Positions 27,885 to 38,020 are shown, counted from the first letter of the stretch. The stretch is DNA of 48,234 nt from Oceanotoga teriensis (GCF_003148465.1 NZ_QGGI01000018.1:1-48234), one strand, 5' to 3'. Notes: generated from the letters alone by a model not told the origin. Program-made: numbers and translations.

Positions 27885-28745
27885 TTAATACAATATTGCC
27901 GCTATACCAACAAGCCCATCTCCAGTATGTACCAATGCAACAGAAGATATATCTCCAACAAATACTTTATTTGGATTCATTTTATTTATTTCATCTATTA
28001 CTTGTTGAACATATTCATTCGTCTGATCCGAATTTCCTGATTTATATATTCCAACAGCATTTATTTTTTTATTTCCAACCCATTTTTGAAAAACTTCTAA
28101 AAGTTTTTCAACAGATCTTTTCATTCCCCTTGATTTTGCTACATCAAAATACATACCTTCTTTATTAACAGATATTATTGGTTTTATGTTTAAAAATGTT
28201 CCTATAGAAGCCGAAACTTTCCCTATTCTCCCATTTGCTTTCAAATACTTTAATGTTGGAACGAGAAAAAATACATTAGTTTTTTCTCCTACAATTTTCT
28301 CCATCTCATTTTGTATATATTCAAAGTCTTTTCCCATATCTATTAATTCAGAAATCCTATAAACTATTACTCCCGCTCCTATAGAAATATTTTTTGAATC
28401 TATGATCTTTATTTTAACAGAATACTTTTTTCTCATTTCTAATGCAATATTTTCAAATAAATTATATGTTCCACTTATTCCAGAAGATATTGTAACAGCA
28501 AAAATTTCTTCATACCCCTTTTTTATGAGATCTTCAAAGGCATCATAAGTATCTTTATAATTCGGTAAAGATGTTTTCGGAATGTCTGTTTCCATAAATT
28601 TAAGAACTTCTAATTGACTTATCTCCAAAACATCTCTATACTCTTTTTCTCCTAAGATCACTCTAAGAGATACCCATCTAACATAGTCCTTTTCAAGCAC
28701 TTCAAATGGAGTATCTGTAGCAGATTCACATATAAGTCCTATCAT
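27885..28745 (-). CDS. DegV family fatty-acid-binding protein
   Basis: A 286-residue member of the DegV/FakB family. Such proteins bind a fatty acid, and in Firmicutes they present it to the kinase FakA. Visible landmarks are CESATDTPFEV at the N-terminus, KTSLPNYKDTYDAFEDLIKKGYEEIFAVTISSGISGTYN with the fatty-acid carboxylate-binding serines, and KANGRIGKVSASIGTFLNIKPI. ATG at 28745 is preferred over the longer frame because AGGAGG lies seven bases upstream. It lies downstream of the SDR gene, separated by a small hairpin. Confidence 0.93.
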   Translation of the reverse strand: MIGLICESATDTPFEVLEKDYVRWVSLRVILGEKEYRDVLEISQLEVLKFMETDIPKTSLPNYKDTYDAFEDLIKKGYEEIFAVTISSGISGTYNLFENIALEMRKKYSVKIKIIDSKNISIGAGVIVYRISELIDMGKDFEYIQNEMEKIVGEKTNVFFLVPTLKYLKANGRIGKVSASIGTFLNIKPIISVNKEGMYFDVAKSRGMKRSVEKLLEVFQKWVGNKKINAVGIYKSGNSDQTNEYVQQVIDEINKMNPNKVFVGDISSVALVHTGDGLVGIAAILY

Positions 28746-28774
28746 TTTATAACCTCCTGCTTTTAAATAAGAAA

Positions 28775-28794
28775 AAGCCATTTATTAATGGCTT
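28775..28794 (-). terminator. Hairpin after the SDR gene
   Basis: AGCCATT (28775-28781) pairs with AATGGCT (28787-28793). On the minus strand it is followed by TTTTTC. It overlaps the SDR stop codon and may limit read-through to degV. Confidence 0.65.
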
Positions 28795-29552
28795 CATTGA
28801 AGAAAATCATTTATATGATATACTCCCCCATTTTCAAGTTCATCTTCTATTAAAAGTTCTACTATTTTTGAAGCTACCATTCCTGGTGTTAAAAGTATAC
28901 CATTATTTTTCAAATCTATAAACTTTTTTACATCTATAAAATCTTTTTCTCTAGAATTTCTTATTTTATGTTGCATAGAAGTATCTACAACTCCAGGTGC
29001 AAATGAAATTATTTTTGTATTCGTTCCTATTTTTTCCTGTTCTAAAGCTGAAACTTGAGAAAACATATTCAATCCAGATTTGGAGGAACAATATGCACCC
29101 CAACCATAAACTGGTTTTACAGCTGCTCCAGAAGATATGTTTAAAACAACTTTATTTATATATATTTCTTTTGTTTTTTTCAAAAATACATTTGTCATCA
29201 AAATAGGTGCTATCATATTGACTTTAACATTATCTATAATCTCTTCATTTTCTATCTTTCCCATAGGTTTTATAGGAACTATAACTCCTGCATTGTTTAT
29301 TAAATACAAATTTTCTGTTTTAGATATTTCTATTTTTTCAAATATCTCTTCAAATAACTCTTCTATTCTATAAATATCATTTAAATCAAAATCTATATAT
29401 TCAACACGCACATTTTTTTCATGTGCCAATTCTATTATATCTTTATTAACTGTTCGAGATATACATATTATTTCATTTTCATTTTTCATGAGATTTTTTA
29501 CTATTGATTCGCCTAACCCTCTTGATGCACCAGTTATTATAAAAACGTTCAT
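28794..29552 (-). CDS. Short-chain dehydrogenase/reductase (YueD/benzil-reductase-like)
   Basis: A 252-residue NADP(H)-dependent SDR. Cofactor motif TGASRGLG at residues 7-14, NNAG at 86-89, and the catalytic Ser140/141, Tyr154 and Lys158 in the Y-x-x-x-K arrangement (YCSSK). SRT after the second strand suggests NADPH preference. The spacing and the YGWGAYCSSKSG segment resemble Bacillus YueD, a carbonyl (benzil) reductase. The ATG follows AAGGAGG. The physiological substrate is unknown. Confidence 0.9.
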   Translation of the reverse strand: MNVFIITGASRGLGESIVKNLMKNENEIICISRTVNKDIIELAHEKNVRVEYIDFDLNDIYRIEELFEEIFEKIEISKTENLYLINNAGVIVPIKPMGKIENEEIIDNVKVNMIAPILMTNVFLKKTKEIYINKVVLNISSGAAVKPVYGWGAYCSSKSGLNMFSQVSALEQEKIGTNTKIISFAPGVVDTSMQHKIRNSREKDFIDVKKFIDLKNNGILLTPGMVASKIVELLIEDELENGGVYHINDFLQ

Positions 29553-29750
29553 TTTATCTCCTCCTTAATTTTGTATAAAATGAAATCGTTGTCGTATAAT
29601 TAATTTTTAAATTAAAAAATTCACTTCATAATTATGATATCATATTATTAATCCAAAACAATCTTTAAATATCTTTAATATTCTTTTTATATTGTGAAAT
29701 ATAATTATAATATAATAAAATTCTTAAAATTTCTAAAAAAGGTGATAATT

Positions 29751-30428
29751 ATGTTTGAAAATGAAATATTCGATTTGATAGAAAAAAGAAAATCAACCAG
29801 AAAATATTTGCAAAAACCCCTTAAAAAAGATGATACAATAAATATTGAAAAAATATTAGAAGGTATTCCAAATATAACTCCGTTTAAAAGTTTAAATTGG
29901 AATTATTCTAACAGTAATTTTTCAACTGGTAAAATTTTTTCAAAATGCAATTTGGAAGATTATGTATCTTACGGATTTTATGGTGAAATAATAATTTTAA
30001 GTCTTACAAAATATGGATATGACACTTTATGGAATGCTACAAAAAAAGAAGAAAATTCTCCAGCAACATTGTTTTTTGGAAAATCTGAGAATAAAAACCC
30101 AAAAATCTTGAATTTCTTTTTAAAATCTCAAAAAAGAAAAAGCATAAATGAAATAGCAAAAATAAAATCCATTCAAACTCCACAGATAATGAAAATAATC
30201 GAAGCTGGAAGATGGGCCCCTTCAGCAGTAAACAAACAGCCTTGGTACTTTGAAGTCTATACTCCAGATGAAATCAATATCAAATTTAATAAAAATAATA
30301 TAAGAAATATAAATTATATAGACTTAGGTATAGTTATAAGTCATATATATTTAGCCTCAATATATTTTTATCCAAATTCAAAAATTAAAAGTATAGATGA
30401 AAAATCTTATAAAATTATTTTAAAATAA
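29751..30428 (+). CDS. TM1586-type putative nitroreductase
   Basis: A 225-residue flavin-type oxidoreductase of the two-lobed TM1586 nitroreductase family. The N-terminal lobe starts EIFDLIEKRKSTRKYLQKPL. The second lobe contains AGRWAPSAVNKQPWYFEV, the flavin-contacting signature of nitroreductases, near residue 165. ATG at 29751 is chosen because AAAGGTG is eight bases upstream; the longer frame from 29694 has no site. It is monocistronic. The substrate is unknown. Confidence 0.85.
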   Translation: MFENEIFDLIEKRKSTRKYLQKPLKKDDTINIEKILEGIPNITPFKSLNWNYSNSNFSTGKIFSKCNLEDYVSYGFYGEIIILSLTKYGYDTLWNATKKEENSPATLFFGKSENKNPKILNFFLKSQKRKSINEIAKIKSIQTPQIMKIIEAGRWAPSAVNKQPWYFEVYTPDEINIKFNKNNIRNINYIDLGIVISHIYLASIYFYPNSKIKSIDEKSYKIILK

Positions 30429-30508
30429 GCAATAGAAATTAATGTTATATAAATATATATATAGTATAATATATTGGAAATAAAAATAAATTATATGGGG
30501 GGTTATAA

Positions 30509-32545
30509 ATGAAGAAAATACTTTTAATGGCAGTCATTTTAGTAATTTCTGTTATATCTTTTTCTATAACCACTAAGGGTGAGTTATTAAATACTGGAAA
30601 TTATTTTTTACAAAATGAGAAGTTTACAGTTGTAATAGGTGGAATAGACTCTGAACAACCTGGTTTCATAAAAAACTTCAGAGCCAATGCATCAGAAAAA
30701 GATCTATTCAATAATCATAATTACTTTATCTCAAAAAATGATCTTGAAATAAATAAGATCGAAAATGTAAAAGAAGGTATAAAAGTAATATCAAAAAATT
30801 CAACTTATTATACAGAAACTGTATACTACATGACAGATAGCGATTTATGGATTAAAACAAAAATAAAAAATATATCTAATAAGTCACAACTTTTAAAATT
30901 TACGGAAACTATAGATTATCAAAAAGAGATGCCATACTATACATCTTCGAGAATAAACGATGACTTAATTTTTATGATGCAAAATGGTGTTTATGCAATT
31001 GGATATTTTCCAGAAACAACTGGAGATATTAAAAAACTTGTTATAAACAATAATAGATTATTTTCATCTCCAGCATATAAAAAAATAAATCCTATGGAAG
31101 AATTTACTTTCACAAGATTTATAAGAGTAGAAAAAAATATTGCTGATATTCAAAAATTTTATTATGAAAAAAATAAAATTACTTATGACACTTATAAGGG
31201 CAAGATAAGTTTAAACACAGGTAAAAAAGCTGGACTCTTGCCTGTTTATTTGAGAGAAAACGAAATAGGGACTTTAATTTCTTTTGGATTCACTGATGAA
31301 AATGGGATTATAAATTTTTATACCGATAAAAACGAATATTTTACACAAGTTGAAATCGGAGAATTAAAATCTGATAAAGTAGCTTTAAAAAAATTTTTTG
31401 AAATAGATTTAAATTTATCAGAAAATAGATTTTTGTATCAACCTTATTTAACTAATCAAACAAAAGATGGAATAACTATAAACTTTAAAACTGAATTTCC
31501 TGCAAAATCACAATTAAATATCTATTCAAATAATAAAAAAATAAAAACATATGAAATAAATACGCCTAATCTAATAAATCATGTAGAAGTTAAAGATTTA
31601 GAGCCAAATCAAGAATATAACTATATAGTGAATATAAAAGATACTTTTACAAAAAATGAAATTTTTTCAGCTATAAAAACTTTTAAAACTAAACCATCAA
31701 TTATCTCAAACTATACTTTTATAGTATATGGAGACACACAAATATTTGATAAAAGACATGAATATGTTGTCAATAGCATAGTAAATTCTGGAATAAATCC
31801 AGAGTTTATAGTAAAGCCAGGGGATAATGTTGAAAAAGGTCATGATGAAAAGATGTGGCAAGGTTTTTTTAAAGCAGCCAATCCTTTAATATCAAAGATA
31901 CCTTATTATACAGCTTTGGGAAATCATGAATATAACGATCTTTTATATTATAAAGCTTTTTCACATCCCGAAGGTGGCGGTGATTATAAAAATCAATGGT
32001 ATTCATTTGATTATGGTAACTCACATTTTATAATATTGGATTCAAATGTAGTAGAAACAAATCCTAAATTTAAAGAGCAATTATCTTGGCTTGAAAATGA
32101 TTTAAAAACAAATAAAAATAAAGATTTTATATTTGTTGCATATCATCATCCTTTCTGGACTACCGGAACAGAATATGGACCTATGGAAGAAAATTTACCC
32201 GAAGGCCATTATAATAGAAAATATTGGGAGCCATTGTTCATAAAATATGGTGTTGATGCTGTATTCAATGGTCATTTACATGCTTATGAAAGACATTATA
32301 AAGATAATATAATGTATATAACCTCTGGAGGCGGTGGAGCAAAATTAAATCAAAAGCATAATGCAAAACCTCTTGATTGGCATGTAATGCATGAATTGAA
32401 GAAACTAAATTTTGTAGAAGTTAATGTATATCAAGATAGAATAGATTTTACAGTATATGCTGTTGGTAAAGTTGAAGATCCTTTATATCCTTATGAAATA
32501 ACTCCTATAAATGAAATCATAGATAAATTTTCTATAAAAAAATAA
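30509..32545 (+). CDS. Secreted purple-acid-phosphatase-like metallophosphoesterase
   Basis: A 678-residue exported protein. Signal peptide at residues 1-20. A beta-rich N-terminal region of about 300 residues has no recognised family. A fibronectin-III-like domain (about 300-395) ends in YNYIVNIKD and is followed by a calcineurin-type phosphoesterase (about 400-660). Metal-ligand motifs in order are YGDTQ (about 405), PGDNVEKG, GNHEY (about 470), HHPFW (about 545) and GHLHAYER (about 587). The GHxHxYER ending and the preceding fibronectin-like domain are typical of the purple acid phosphatase group. The metal-bridging Tyr of true purple enzymes is not in place. The ATG follows GGGGGG. It ends in a terminator just before the defence-like island. 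Confidence 0.9.
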   Translation: MKKILLMAVILVISVISFSITTKGELLNTGNYFLQNEKFTVVIGGIDSEQPGFIKNFRANASEKDLFNNHNYFISKNDLEINKIENVKEGIKVISKNSTYYTETVYYMTDSDLWIKTKIKNISNKSQLLKFTETIDYQKEMPYYTSSRINDDLIFMMQNGVYAIGYFPETTGDIKKLVINNNRLFSSPAYKKINPMEEFTFTRFIRVEKNIADIQKFYYEKNKITYDTYKGKISLNTGKKAGLLPVYLRENEIGTLISFGFTDENGIINFYTDKNEYFTQVEIGELKSDKVALKKFFEIDLNLSENRFLYQPYLTNQTKDGITINFKTEFPAKSQLNIYSNNKKIKTYEINTPNLINHVEVKDLEPNQEYNYIVNIKDTFTKNEIFSAIKTFKTKPSIISNYTFIVYGDTQIFDKRHEYVVNSIVNSGINPEFIVKPGDNVEKGHDEKMWQGFFKAANPLISKIPYYTALGNHEYNDLLYYKAFSHPEGGGDYKNQWYSFDYGNSHFIILDSNVVETNPKFKEQLSWLENDLKTNKNKDFIFVAYHHPFWTTGTEYGPMEENLPEGHYNRKYWEPLFIKYGVDAVFNGHLHAYERHYKDNIMYITSGGGGAKLNQKHNAKPLDWHVMHELKKLNFVEVNVYQDRIDFTVYAVGKVEDPLYPYEITPINEIIDKFSIKK

Positions 32546-32573
32546 ATCCGGCAGTATAATATGCCGGATTTTT
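32544..32573 (+). terminator. Terminator separating the phosphoesterase from the methyltransferase
   Basis: AAATCCGGCA (32544-32553) pairs with TGCCGGATTT (32562-32571). The loop contains TATAAT, so it may double as the -10 region of the methyltransferase gene, though no -35 box is evident. Confidence 0.8.
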
Positions 32574-32589
32574 AGTATCGGAGGAAATG

Positions 32590-35500
32590 ATGAGTTTAAA
32601 AATAAATAAACAAATAAACCAAATAAAAAATATATTAAAAAATGACATAGAACAAACTCTTTCGATATATGATGAGAAAATAAAAAGAAGAGAAAATTAT
32701 ATCAATGAATATACATTTACTCACACAAATATTATACTCTGTATAAAAATACTACAAGAAAAATTTATACTTGCAGAAGAATACTTAAAAAAAGATTCAA
32801 ATTATTATAATTTGATAAGAAAAGAAGATGATCAAAAATTTGAAGATATAGTCTTACAAGCTTATAAAGATGCCATAAAAGAATGTAATTTTATTTTTAA
32901 AGATATAGATAGTATTAATGAATACATTGAAATTTTACCCAGTGGATATGCCATAATAAAAATTTTAGATATACTTGAAACAATAACTTGTTGGAATGAA
33001 GATGATTTCCTTGGTTGGGCCTATCAATTTTATAATGATGAAATACGTGAAAATACTCTAAACAAAAATGATTTAAATTATATATCTTTAAATTCTCAAT
33101 TTTATACACCAAAGTGGATAATAAACTATTTAATAGAAAATACTTTATTAAAATATATACAAGAAAATAAAAATATGAGTTTAGAAAATATTAAAATTTA
33201 CGATCCAACATGTGGAAGTGGTCATTTTCTAATAAGAACTTATGAATATCTGAAAGAAATATACTTAGAAAACGGCTATTCTTTAAATGAAACTATAAAA
33301 AATATAGTAGAAAAAAACCTCTATGGTTTTGATATTGATGAAAGAGCGGTACAAATAGCTAATTTAATTATAAAAATAAAAACTTTTGAAGACGGATATA
33401 CAGAAGATATAACTCCAAACATACTCTCTCCAAATAAAATAAAGAATAAAAAACTAAAACTATTGGGTTCTTTATACACGGGAAAAAGTCTTAGTATATT
33501 GAATCAAAAATATGATATTATACTTTCGAATCCACCTTATACGGATTCATCAGAATATTCAGATGAATTAAAATATTTAATAAAAAATAACTATGCTAAA
33601 TTCAAGAAAAATTTATATAGTTGCTATATAGCAAAAAACATCGAAATGGTAAAAAACAATGGATATATTGGAATGATAACTCCTCAAACATTTATGTTTA
33701 TAAGTTCTTACAAAGATACGAGAGATCTTATAATAAAAAATACTCATATAGATAAATTTGTACATTTTGGTTTAGGTGGCGTATTTGATTATGCCCTTGT
33801 CGATACTGCCATGTATATATTAAAAAAATCAAAAAATGATAATTCACAATCAAAATTTATAAAGTTAACAGATGTTCAAAATAAAAAAGATGCCTTAAAA
33901 AAAGAAGATTTATATAGTTATATGATAAGCCAAAGTGATTTTAAACAAATACCAACATTATCTTTTGTATACTGGATAAGTAACAAATTCAGAAATATTT
34001 TTAAATTCAAACCTCTAAAAAATATATGTGATATAAGACAAGGAGTAGCAACTGGAAACAATAAAAAATTCTTGAGATATAATTGGGAAATTGCAAATTT
34101 AAATGATAAATGGGTAAATTACGTAAAAGGTGGCCCTCATAAAAAATGGTATGGAAATCTTTGGTGGCTAATATCTTATGATGAGAACAGTTATAGGGAA
34201 TTAAAATTAAATGGTAATCATCTTCCAAATGAAAAATACTATTTCAAAGAAGGTATTACATATTCAATGACAACATCTAAAGGCTCTACATTTAGATATC
34301 TTCCGAAAGGCAACATATTTGATTGTAAAGGAAGTAGTTTGTTTTTTAAAAATGAAGAAGATATATTCGTATTCTTAGCTTTGTTAAATTCAAAATTATC
34401 CTCTTATTTGTACAAATTCATAGCAGGAAGTGTTGATTTGGAAGTTGGAGACTTAAAAAATCTACCAATAAGTCCCCAATTATTAAAAAATACTGAAATC
34501 AGAGAAAAATTAATTTTATTATCAAAAATAAATATATTAATAATGAAACAAAATACAGAACATATTCCAATAGAATCTCATTATGATGATAAATATGATT
34601 TAAACCTTAAAAATAATGTCTATGAAGAACTTTCAACCTTTATAAATAAAAAAAATATTCTCGATTCTTATATGGCTTTAAGTGAATCTTTAATAGATGA
34701 AATAATATTCGAATCGTATAATCTTGATGAAAAAGATTTACAAAACATATATTCATCAGAAGGGTTCTCATACATTAAATATCCTGTAATAGATAATTTT
34801 AAACTACCAAAATTTAAAAATTATATAAATAAAAAATATTTGAATGAATTTAAAATACATGAAGATGATTTAGAAAAATTAGAAGATTTGATCCATAAAA
34901 ATATAAAATATGAAAATAAAAATTTTTCAAAAGACATTATAATTAAAAATTATGAAAAAAAATTTAGATCTGATTATATAAATTCTATAAAATATAGTGC
35001 AATAAAAAGTAAAACAAATCCGATAAATGTGTACAATATCATTTGCAAAAATCAAAAAAAATTATCAAAAAAATCTTTTGAAATAAAAAATTTATTATCT
35101 CTTGAAATAAATAAATTAATAATAAAATATTTAAAAAGTTTAAATTTTGGTTTTTGTAGTATTGAAAAAAACACAAAAGATATCGACTCCATTGAAAAAT
35201 ATATAATATCAAAAACATCTTTAAATAATGATTTATTCATAGATATTTTTGAAAAAAACTTGGTGAATTACTTAAAAACAGATTTTATGGTTTTTCATAA
35301 AAAATTATACAAAAAAAGACCTTTAATAATTCCCATAGGAAATAAAAATCTAGATATAACAATATTTTTATATTATTTTTCTTTTGAAAAAAATACTCTT
35401 TCTATGATAAATAAAATATATATAAATGAATCTATTGAAAAATTAAAAAATAAAGTTTCTATTACAAAAAAAGAAGAAGAATTGATATCTCAATATAATG

Positions 35501-35604
35501 AATTTAAAAAGAATATTGAAAAGATAAAAATAGATAATATAAATTTCGATGATGGAATAGAAAAAAATATTCAAAAAATAAATACAATAACTATTAATAT
35601 ATAA
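32590..35604 (+). CDS. PglX/Eco57I-type adenine-specific DNA methyltransferase
   Basis: Predicted N6-adenine methyltransferase of 1004 residues. A helical N-terminal part (about 1-165) precedes the catalytic core: QFYTPKWIINYLI, AdoMet motif I DPTCGSGHFL (about 205-214), GFDIDERAV, and catalytic motif IV NPPY (about 314-317) in DIILSNPPYTD. A target-recognition region follows (about 480-640, DIRQGVATGNNKKFL through LLNSKLSSYLYKFIAGSVDLEVGDLKNLPI), as in PglX of BREX and Eco57I-family enzymes. The last 350 residues are Lys/Ile/Asn-rich and unrecognised; no PD-(D/E)xK nuclease motif is apparent. ATG at 32590 fits GGAGG better than 32587. It sits 16 bases before the helicase gene, so the two form an operon. 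Shorter than typical PglX (about 1200). Confidence 0.9.
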   Translation: MSLKINKQINQIKNILKNDIEQTLSIYDEKIKRRENYINEYTFTHTNIILCIKILQEKFILAEEYLKKDSNYYNLIRKEDDQKFEDIVLQAYKDAIKECNFIFKDIDSINEYIEILPSGYAIIKILDILETITCWNEDDFLGWAYQFYNDEIRENTLNKNDLNYISLNSQFYTPKWIINYLIENTLLKYIQENKNMSLENIKIYDPTCGSGHFLIRTYEYLKEIYLENGYSLNETIKNIVEKNLYGFDIDERAVQIANLIIKIKTFEDGYTEDITPNILSPNKIKNKKLKLLGSLYTGKSLSILNQKYDIILSNPPYTDSSEYSDELKYLIKNNYAKFKKNLYSCYIAKNIEMVKNNGYIGMITPQTFMFISSYKDTRDLIIKNTHIDKFVHFGLGGVFDYALVDTAMYILKKSKNDNSQSKFIKLTDVQNKKDALKKEDLYSYMISQSDFKQIPTLSFVYWISNKFRNIFKFKPLKNICDIRQGVATGNNKKFLRYNWEIANLNDKWVNYVKGGPHKKWYGNLWWLISYDENSYRELKLNGNHLPNEKYYFKEGITYSMTTSKGSTFRYLPKGNIFDCKGSSLFFKNEEDIFVFLALLNSKLSSYLYKFIAGSVDLEVGDLKNLPISPQLLKNTEIREKLILLSKINILIMKQNTEHIPIESHYDDKYDLNLKNNVYEELSTFINKKNILDSYMALSESLIDEIIFESYNLDEKDLQNIYSSEGFSYIKYPVIDNFKLPKFKNYINKKYLNEFKIHEDDLEKLEDLIHKNIKYENKNFSKDIIIKNYEKKFRSDYINSIKYSAIKSKTNPINVYNIICKNQKKLSKKSFEIKNLLSLEINKLIIKYLKSLNFGFCSIEKNTKDIDSIEKYIISKTSLNNDLFIDIFEKNLVNYLKTDFMVFHKKLYKKRPLIIPIGNKNLDITIFLYYFSFEKNTLSMINKIYINESIEKLKNKVSITKKEEELISQYNEFKKNIEKIKIDNINFDDGIEKNIQKINTITINI

Positions 35605-35620
35605 AATGGGAGGTAAAACT

Positions 35621-37996
35621 TTGAAATTTAATAATAATATAGAAAATATGAATTTAAAAGAAAAGTTGATAAAATACTTTAATTTTGAAGATTTTAGAAG
35701 TTTTGAAATATACTCTGAAAATTTGAAAAAAGAAGAAATATCTCAGGAATATATAATTAAATTTGTTTTAAATGAACTTTTATATTCAGAAGAAACTCCA
35801 AGAGATATGATGTTCGTAGCTTCAACTGGTGGTGGTAAATCTTTAATATATCAAATGCTTGGAAGAATTCTTCATGATATGAATTTAATGACTATTATAA
35901 TAGACCCTTTAAAAACACTTATGAATGATCAGATAAAAACATTAAAATCAAATAAAGAATTTGGGGATATTGTGGAAAAAATAAATTCAGATACAACTTA
36001 TGAAGAAAGAAAGATAATATATGAAAATATTCAATCTGGAAAAACTTCTATAGTTTATGTATCACCAGAATTTTTAGCTAATAATCCAGTAAATGAAATA
36101 TTTAAAAACAGACAAATAGGACTATTCGTAATAGATGAAGCTCATGTCGTAAATTCTTGGGGAAATACATTTAGAGCAGATTATGGTTATTTAGGAGATT
36201 ATCTAGAAGATTTACAAGAACTTTCAAATCATAGATATGTTAAACTTGCTTTAACTGCAACTGCTATATATAAAGGCGAATTGGATACTGTAAATGAAAT
36301 TAAAGAATATTTAAATTTAAGAAATCCAGAAATTATAATAACAAATTATAGAAGAGATAATATAGATTTTAACATAATAAAAATAGATGATATAAAAGGA
36401 TCTTTCACTGAGTATCTTTATGAAAAAATAATACTAAGAATAAAAGATAATATAAAAAATAAAATAAAAACAATAGTTTATTGTCCATTCAAAAGTCATG
36501 TATATCAATTTAAAAGAAAGATTCAATATGAGCTACAAAAAGTTGGATATTTAACAGGCGATACTTCATCCAATGAAAGGAAGAATATTCAAGAAAGATT
36601 CAAATCTGGAAATCTTACAGTTGTAATAGCAACAAAAGCTTTTGGAATGGGTGTAGATGTACCTGATGTTAGAGAAGTAATACATTTCAAACTACCAAAC
36701 TCATTAATAGATTATATTCAAGAAATAGGTAGAAGTGGTAGAGATGGTGATAAATCAAAAGCAACTGTTTTTTACAATGAAAAATCAATAAAAGATTCTA
36801 ATAAACTTGAAAAATCAGCAATTCCAGCAAAATGGCAATTAGAACATACATATAAAGCTATAAAAAAAAGAGCAGAAGAAACAGAAAACAAACAATTCAG
36901 AATTTCTTCTGGAGATATATCTCATCTTTTTAATGGTGAATCAAGTTCATCATCCATACAAAAAAGTCGTTCAGCCCTTTTTATTGTAGAAAGGCAATTA
37001 GAAAGAAATTTCAACAAAAAAATCTTAAAAAAAATATTTGAAGGAAATCAAAAATTATATTTTGGAATTTTAAAATATGATGCAGATATTGTAGAAAAAA
37101 AAGTAAAAGAAATAAAGCATATACCAAATGAAACTTTTAAAAATGATTTTAACTATATGGGAAATGAAAAGAAAATTTTACAAAATTTTTACGAACTTGA
37201 TGTAAAGGAATTCCTAAAAAATAATTATCCGGATATATCTTATCAAAAGTTCATTTATAACTTTTTTTGGGGAAATAATGAAGATTTTTTTGGTAAAAAT
37301 GTTTCACCTAAAATATATTATAAACTAAAAATTTTTGATTATGAAAAATCAAAAGAAACCTTAGAAAAAGTTATAGATTTTTTTAATGCTTTCTTATTAG
37401 AAGATAGAGAAGATAATCTATTAAGTGGTCAAGTTAAACAACAAACAGTAGAAAATCATCTAAAAAAATATATAAGAGAAAATTATGATAAATTAGAATG
37501 GATAAATGAATCAAAAACCGAAATAACTTCAAAAATAACCAGAATATTCTCTTCATTTTTTATAGATAATAAAGAAAATGAAATGCCTTTTGCATACTTT
37601 AATAAAAATAATTTTCTCAATTTAAGATATAATAAAAATATAGCTCCTCATATAAGAGAGAATATATTAAAAATATTTGAAAATTCTTATTCAGAAAATA
37701 CACTTGAAAGAGATATGATAATAGATATTCAAAATGTAAATTCATCTCCATCTGTAATAATTGCCAGTATACTTGAAATGTTACATCAGGCTGAAATACA
37801 AACCGAAGGCGAACAAAATGGTATAATAATATATGAAAAAATGGATGAACTCCCAGAAGAACTTAAAATTACCAAAGCTAAAGAATTAAAAGAAAACATT
37901 GAAAAACAAAAAAATATAATGACAGAATTCTTTGAAACAGAAATGAATAATGAACAAAGATGGGATTATATTGAAAAATACTTTTTAAAAATATAA
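35621..37996 (+). CDS. RecQ-like superfamily 2 helicase
   Basis: A 791-residue predicted ATP-dependent DNA helicase. Walker A STGGGKS (68-74), DEAH box VIDEAH (about 170-175), motif III LTATA (about 211-215), motif V ATKAFGMGVDVPDV (about 337-350) and motif VI QEIGRSGRDG (367-376) match RecQ. It lacks the cysteine zinc-binding module and HRDC domain of housekeeping RecQ. About 400 C-terminal residues are unrecognised. The start is TTG at 35621 behind GGGAGG at 35608-35613. Its position 16 bases after the methyltransferase gene argues for a defence role rather than general repair. A terminator follows at 37995-38020. Confidence 0.88.
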   Translation: MKFNNNIENMNLKEKLIKYFNFEDFRSFEIYSENLKKEEISQEYIIKFVLNELLYSEETPRDMMFVASTGGGKSLIYQMLGRILHDMNLMTIIIDPLKTLMNDQIKTLKSNKEFGDIVEKINSDTTYEERKIIYENIQSGKTSIVYVSPEFLANNPVNEIFKNRQIGLFVIDEAHVVNSWGNTFRADYGYLGDYLEDLQELSNHRYVKLALTATAIYKGELDTVNEIKEYLNLRNPEIIITNYRRDNIDFNIIKIDDIKGSFTEYLYEKIILRIKDNIKNKIKTIVYCPFKSHVYQFKRKIQYELQKVGYLTGDTSSNERKNIQERFKSGNLTVVIATKAFGMGVDVPDVREVIHFKLPNSLIDYIQEIGRSGRDGDKSKATVFYNEKSIKDSNKLEKSAIPAKWQLEHTYKAIKKRAEETENKQFRISSGDISHLFNGESSSSSIQKSRSALFIVERQLERNFNKKILKKIFEGNQKLYFGILKYDADIVEKKVKEIKHIPNETFKNDFNYMGNEKKILQNFYELDVKEFLKNNYPDISYQKFIYNFFWGNNEDFFGKNVSPKIYYKLKIFDYEKSKETLEKVIDFFNAFLLEDREDNLLSGQVKQQTVENHLKKYIRENYDKLEWINESKTEITSKITRIFSSFFIDNKENEMPFAYFNKNNFLNLRYNKNIAPHIRENILKIFENSYSENTLERDMIIDIQNVNSSPSVIIASILEMLHQAEIQTEGEQNGIIIYEKMDELPEELKITKAKELKENIEKQKNIMTEFFETEMNNEQRWDYIEKYFLKI

Positions 37997-38020
37997 AACC
38001 CGGAATTTTCCGGGTTTTTT
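37995..38020 (+). terminator. Terminator between the helicase and the BrxC-like ATPase
   Basis: AAACCCGGAA (37996-38005) pairs with TTCCGGGTTT (38008-38017) and is followed by T. It would split the three-gene module into two transcripts unless it is leaky. Confidence 0.85.

Noticed and set aside
30509-32545. Metallophosphoesterase as a replacement for PglZ in the adjacent defence-like module.
   Set aside because: It has a signal peptide and purple-acid-phosphatase-like motifs rather than an alkaline-phosphatase-superfamily fold, and a terminator separates it from the methyltransferase gene.
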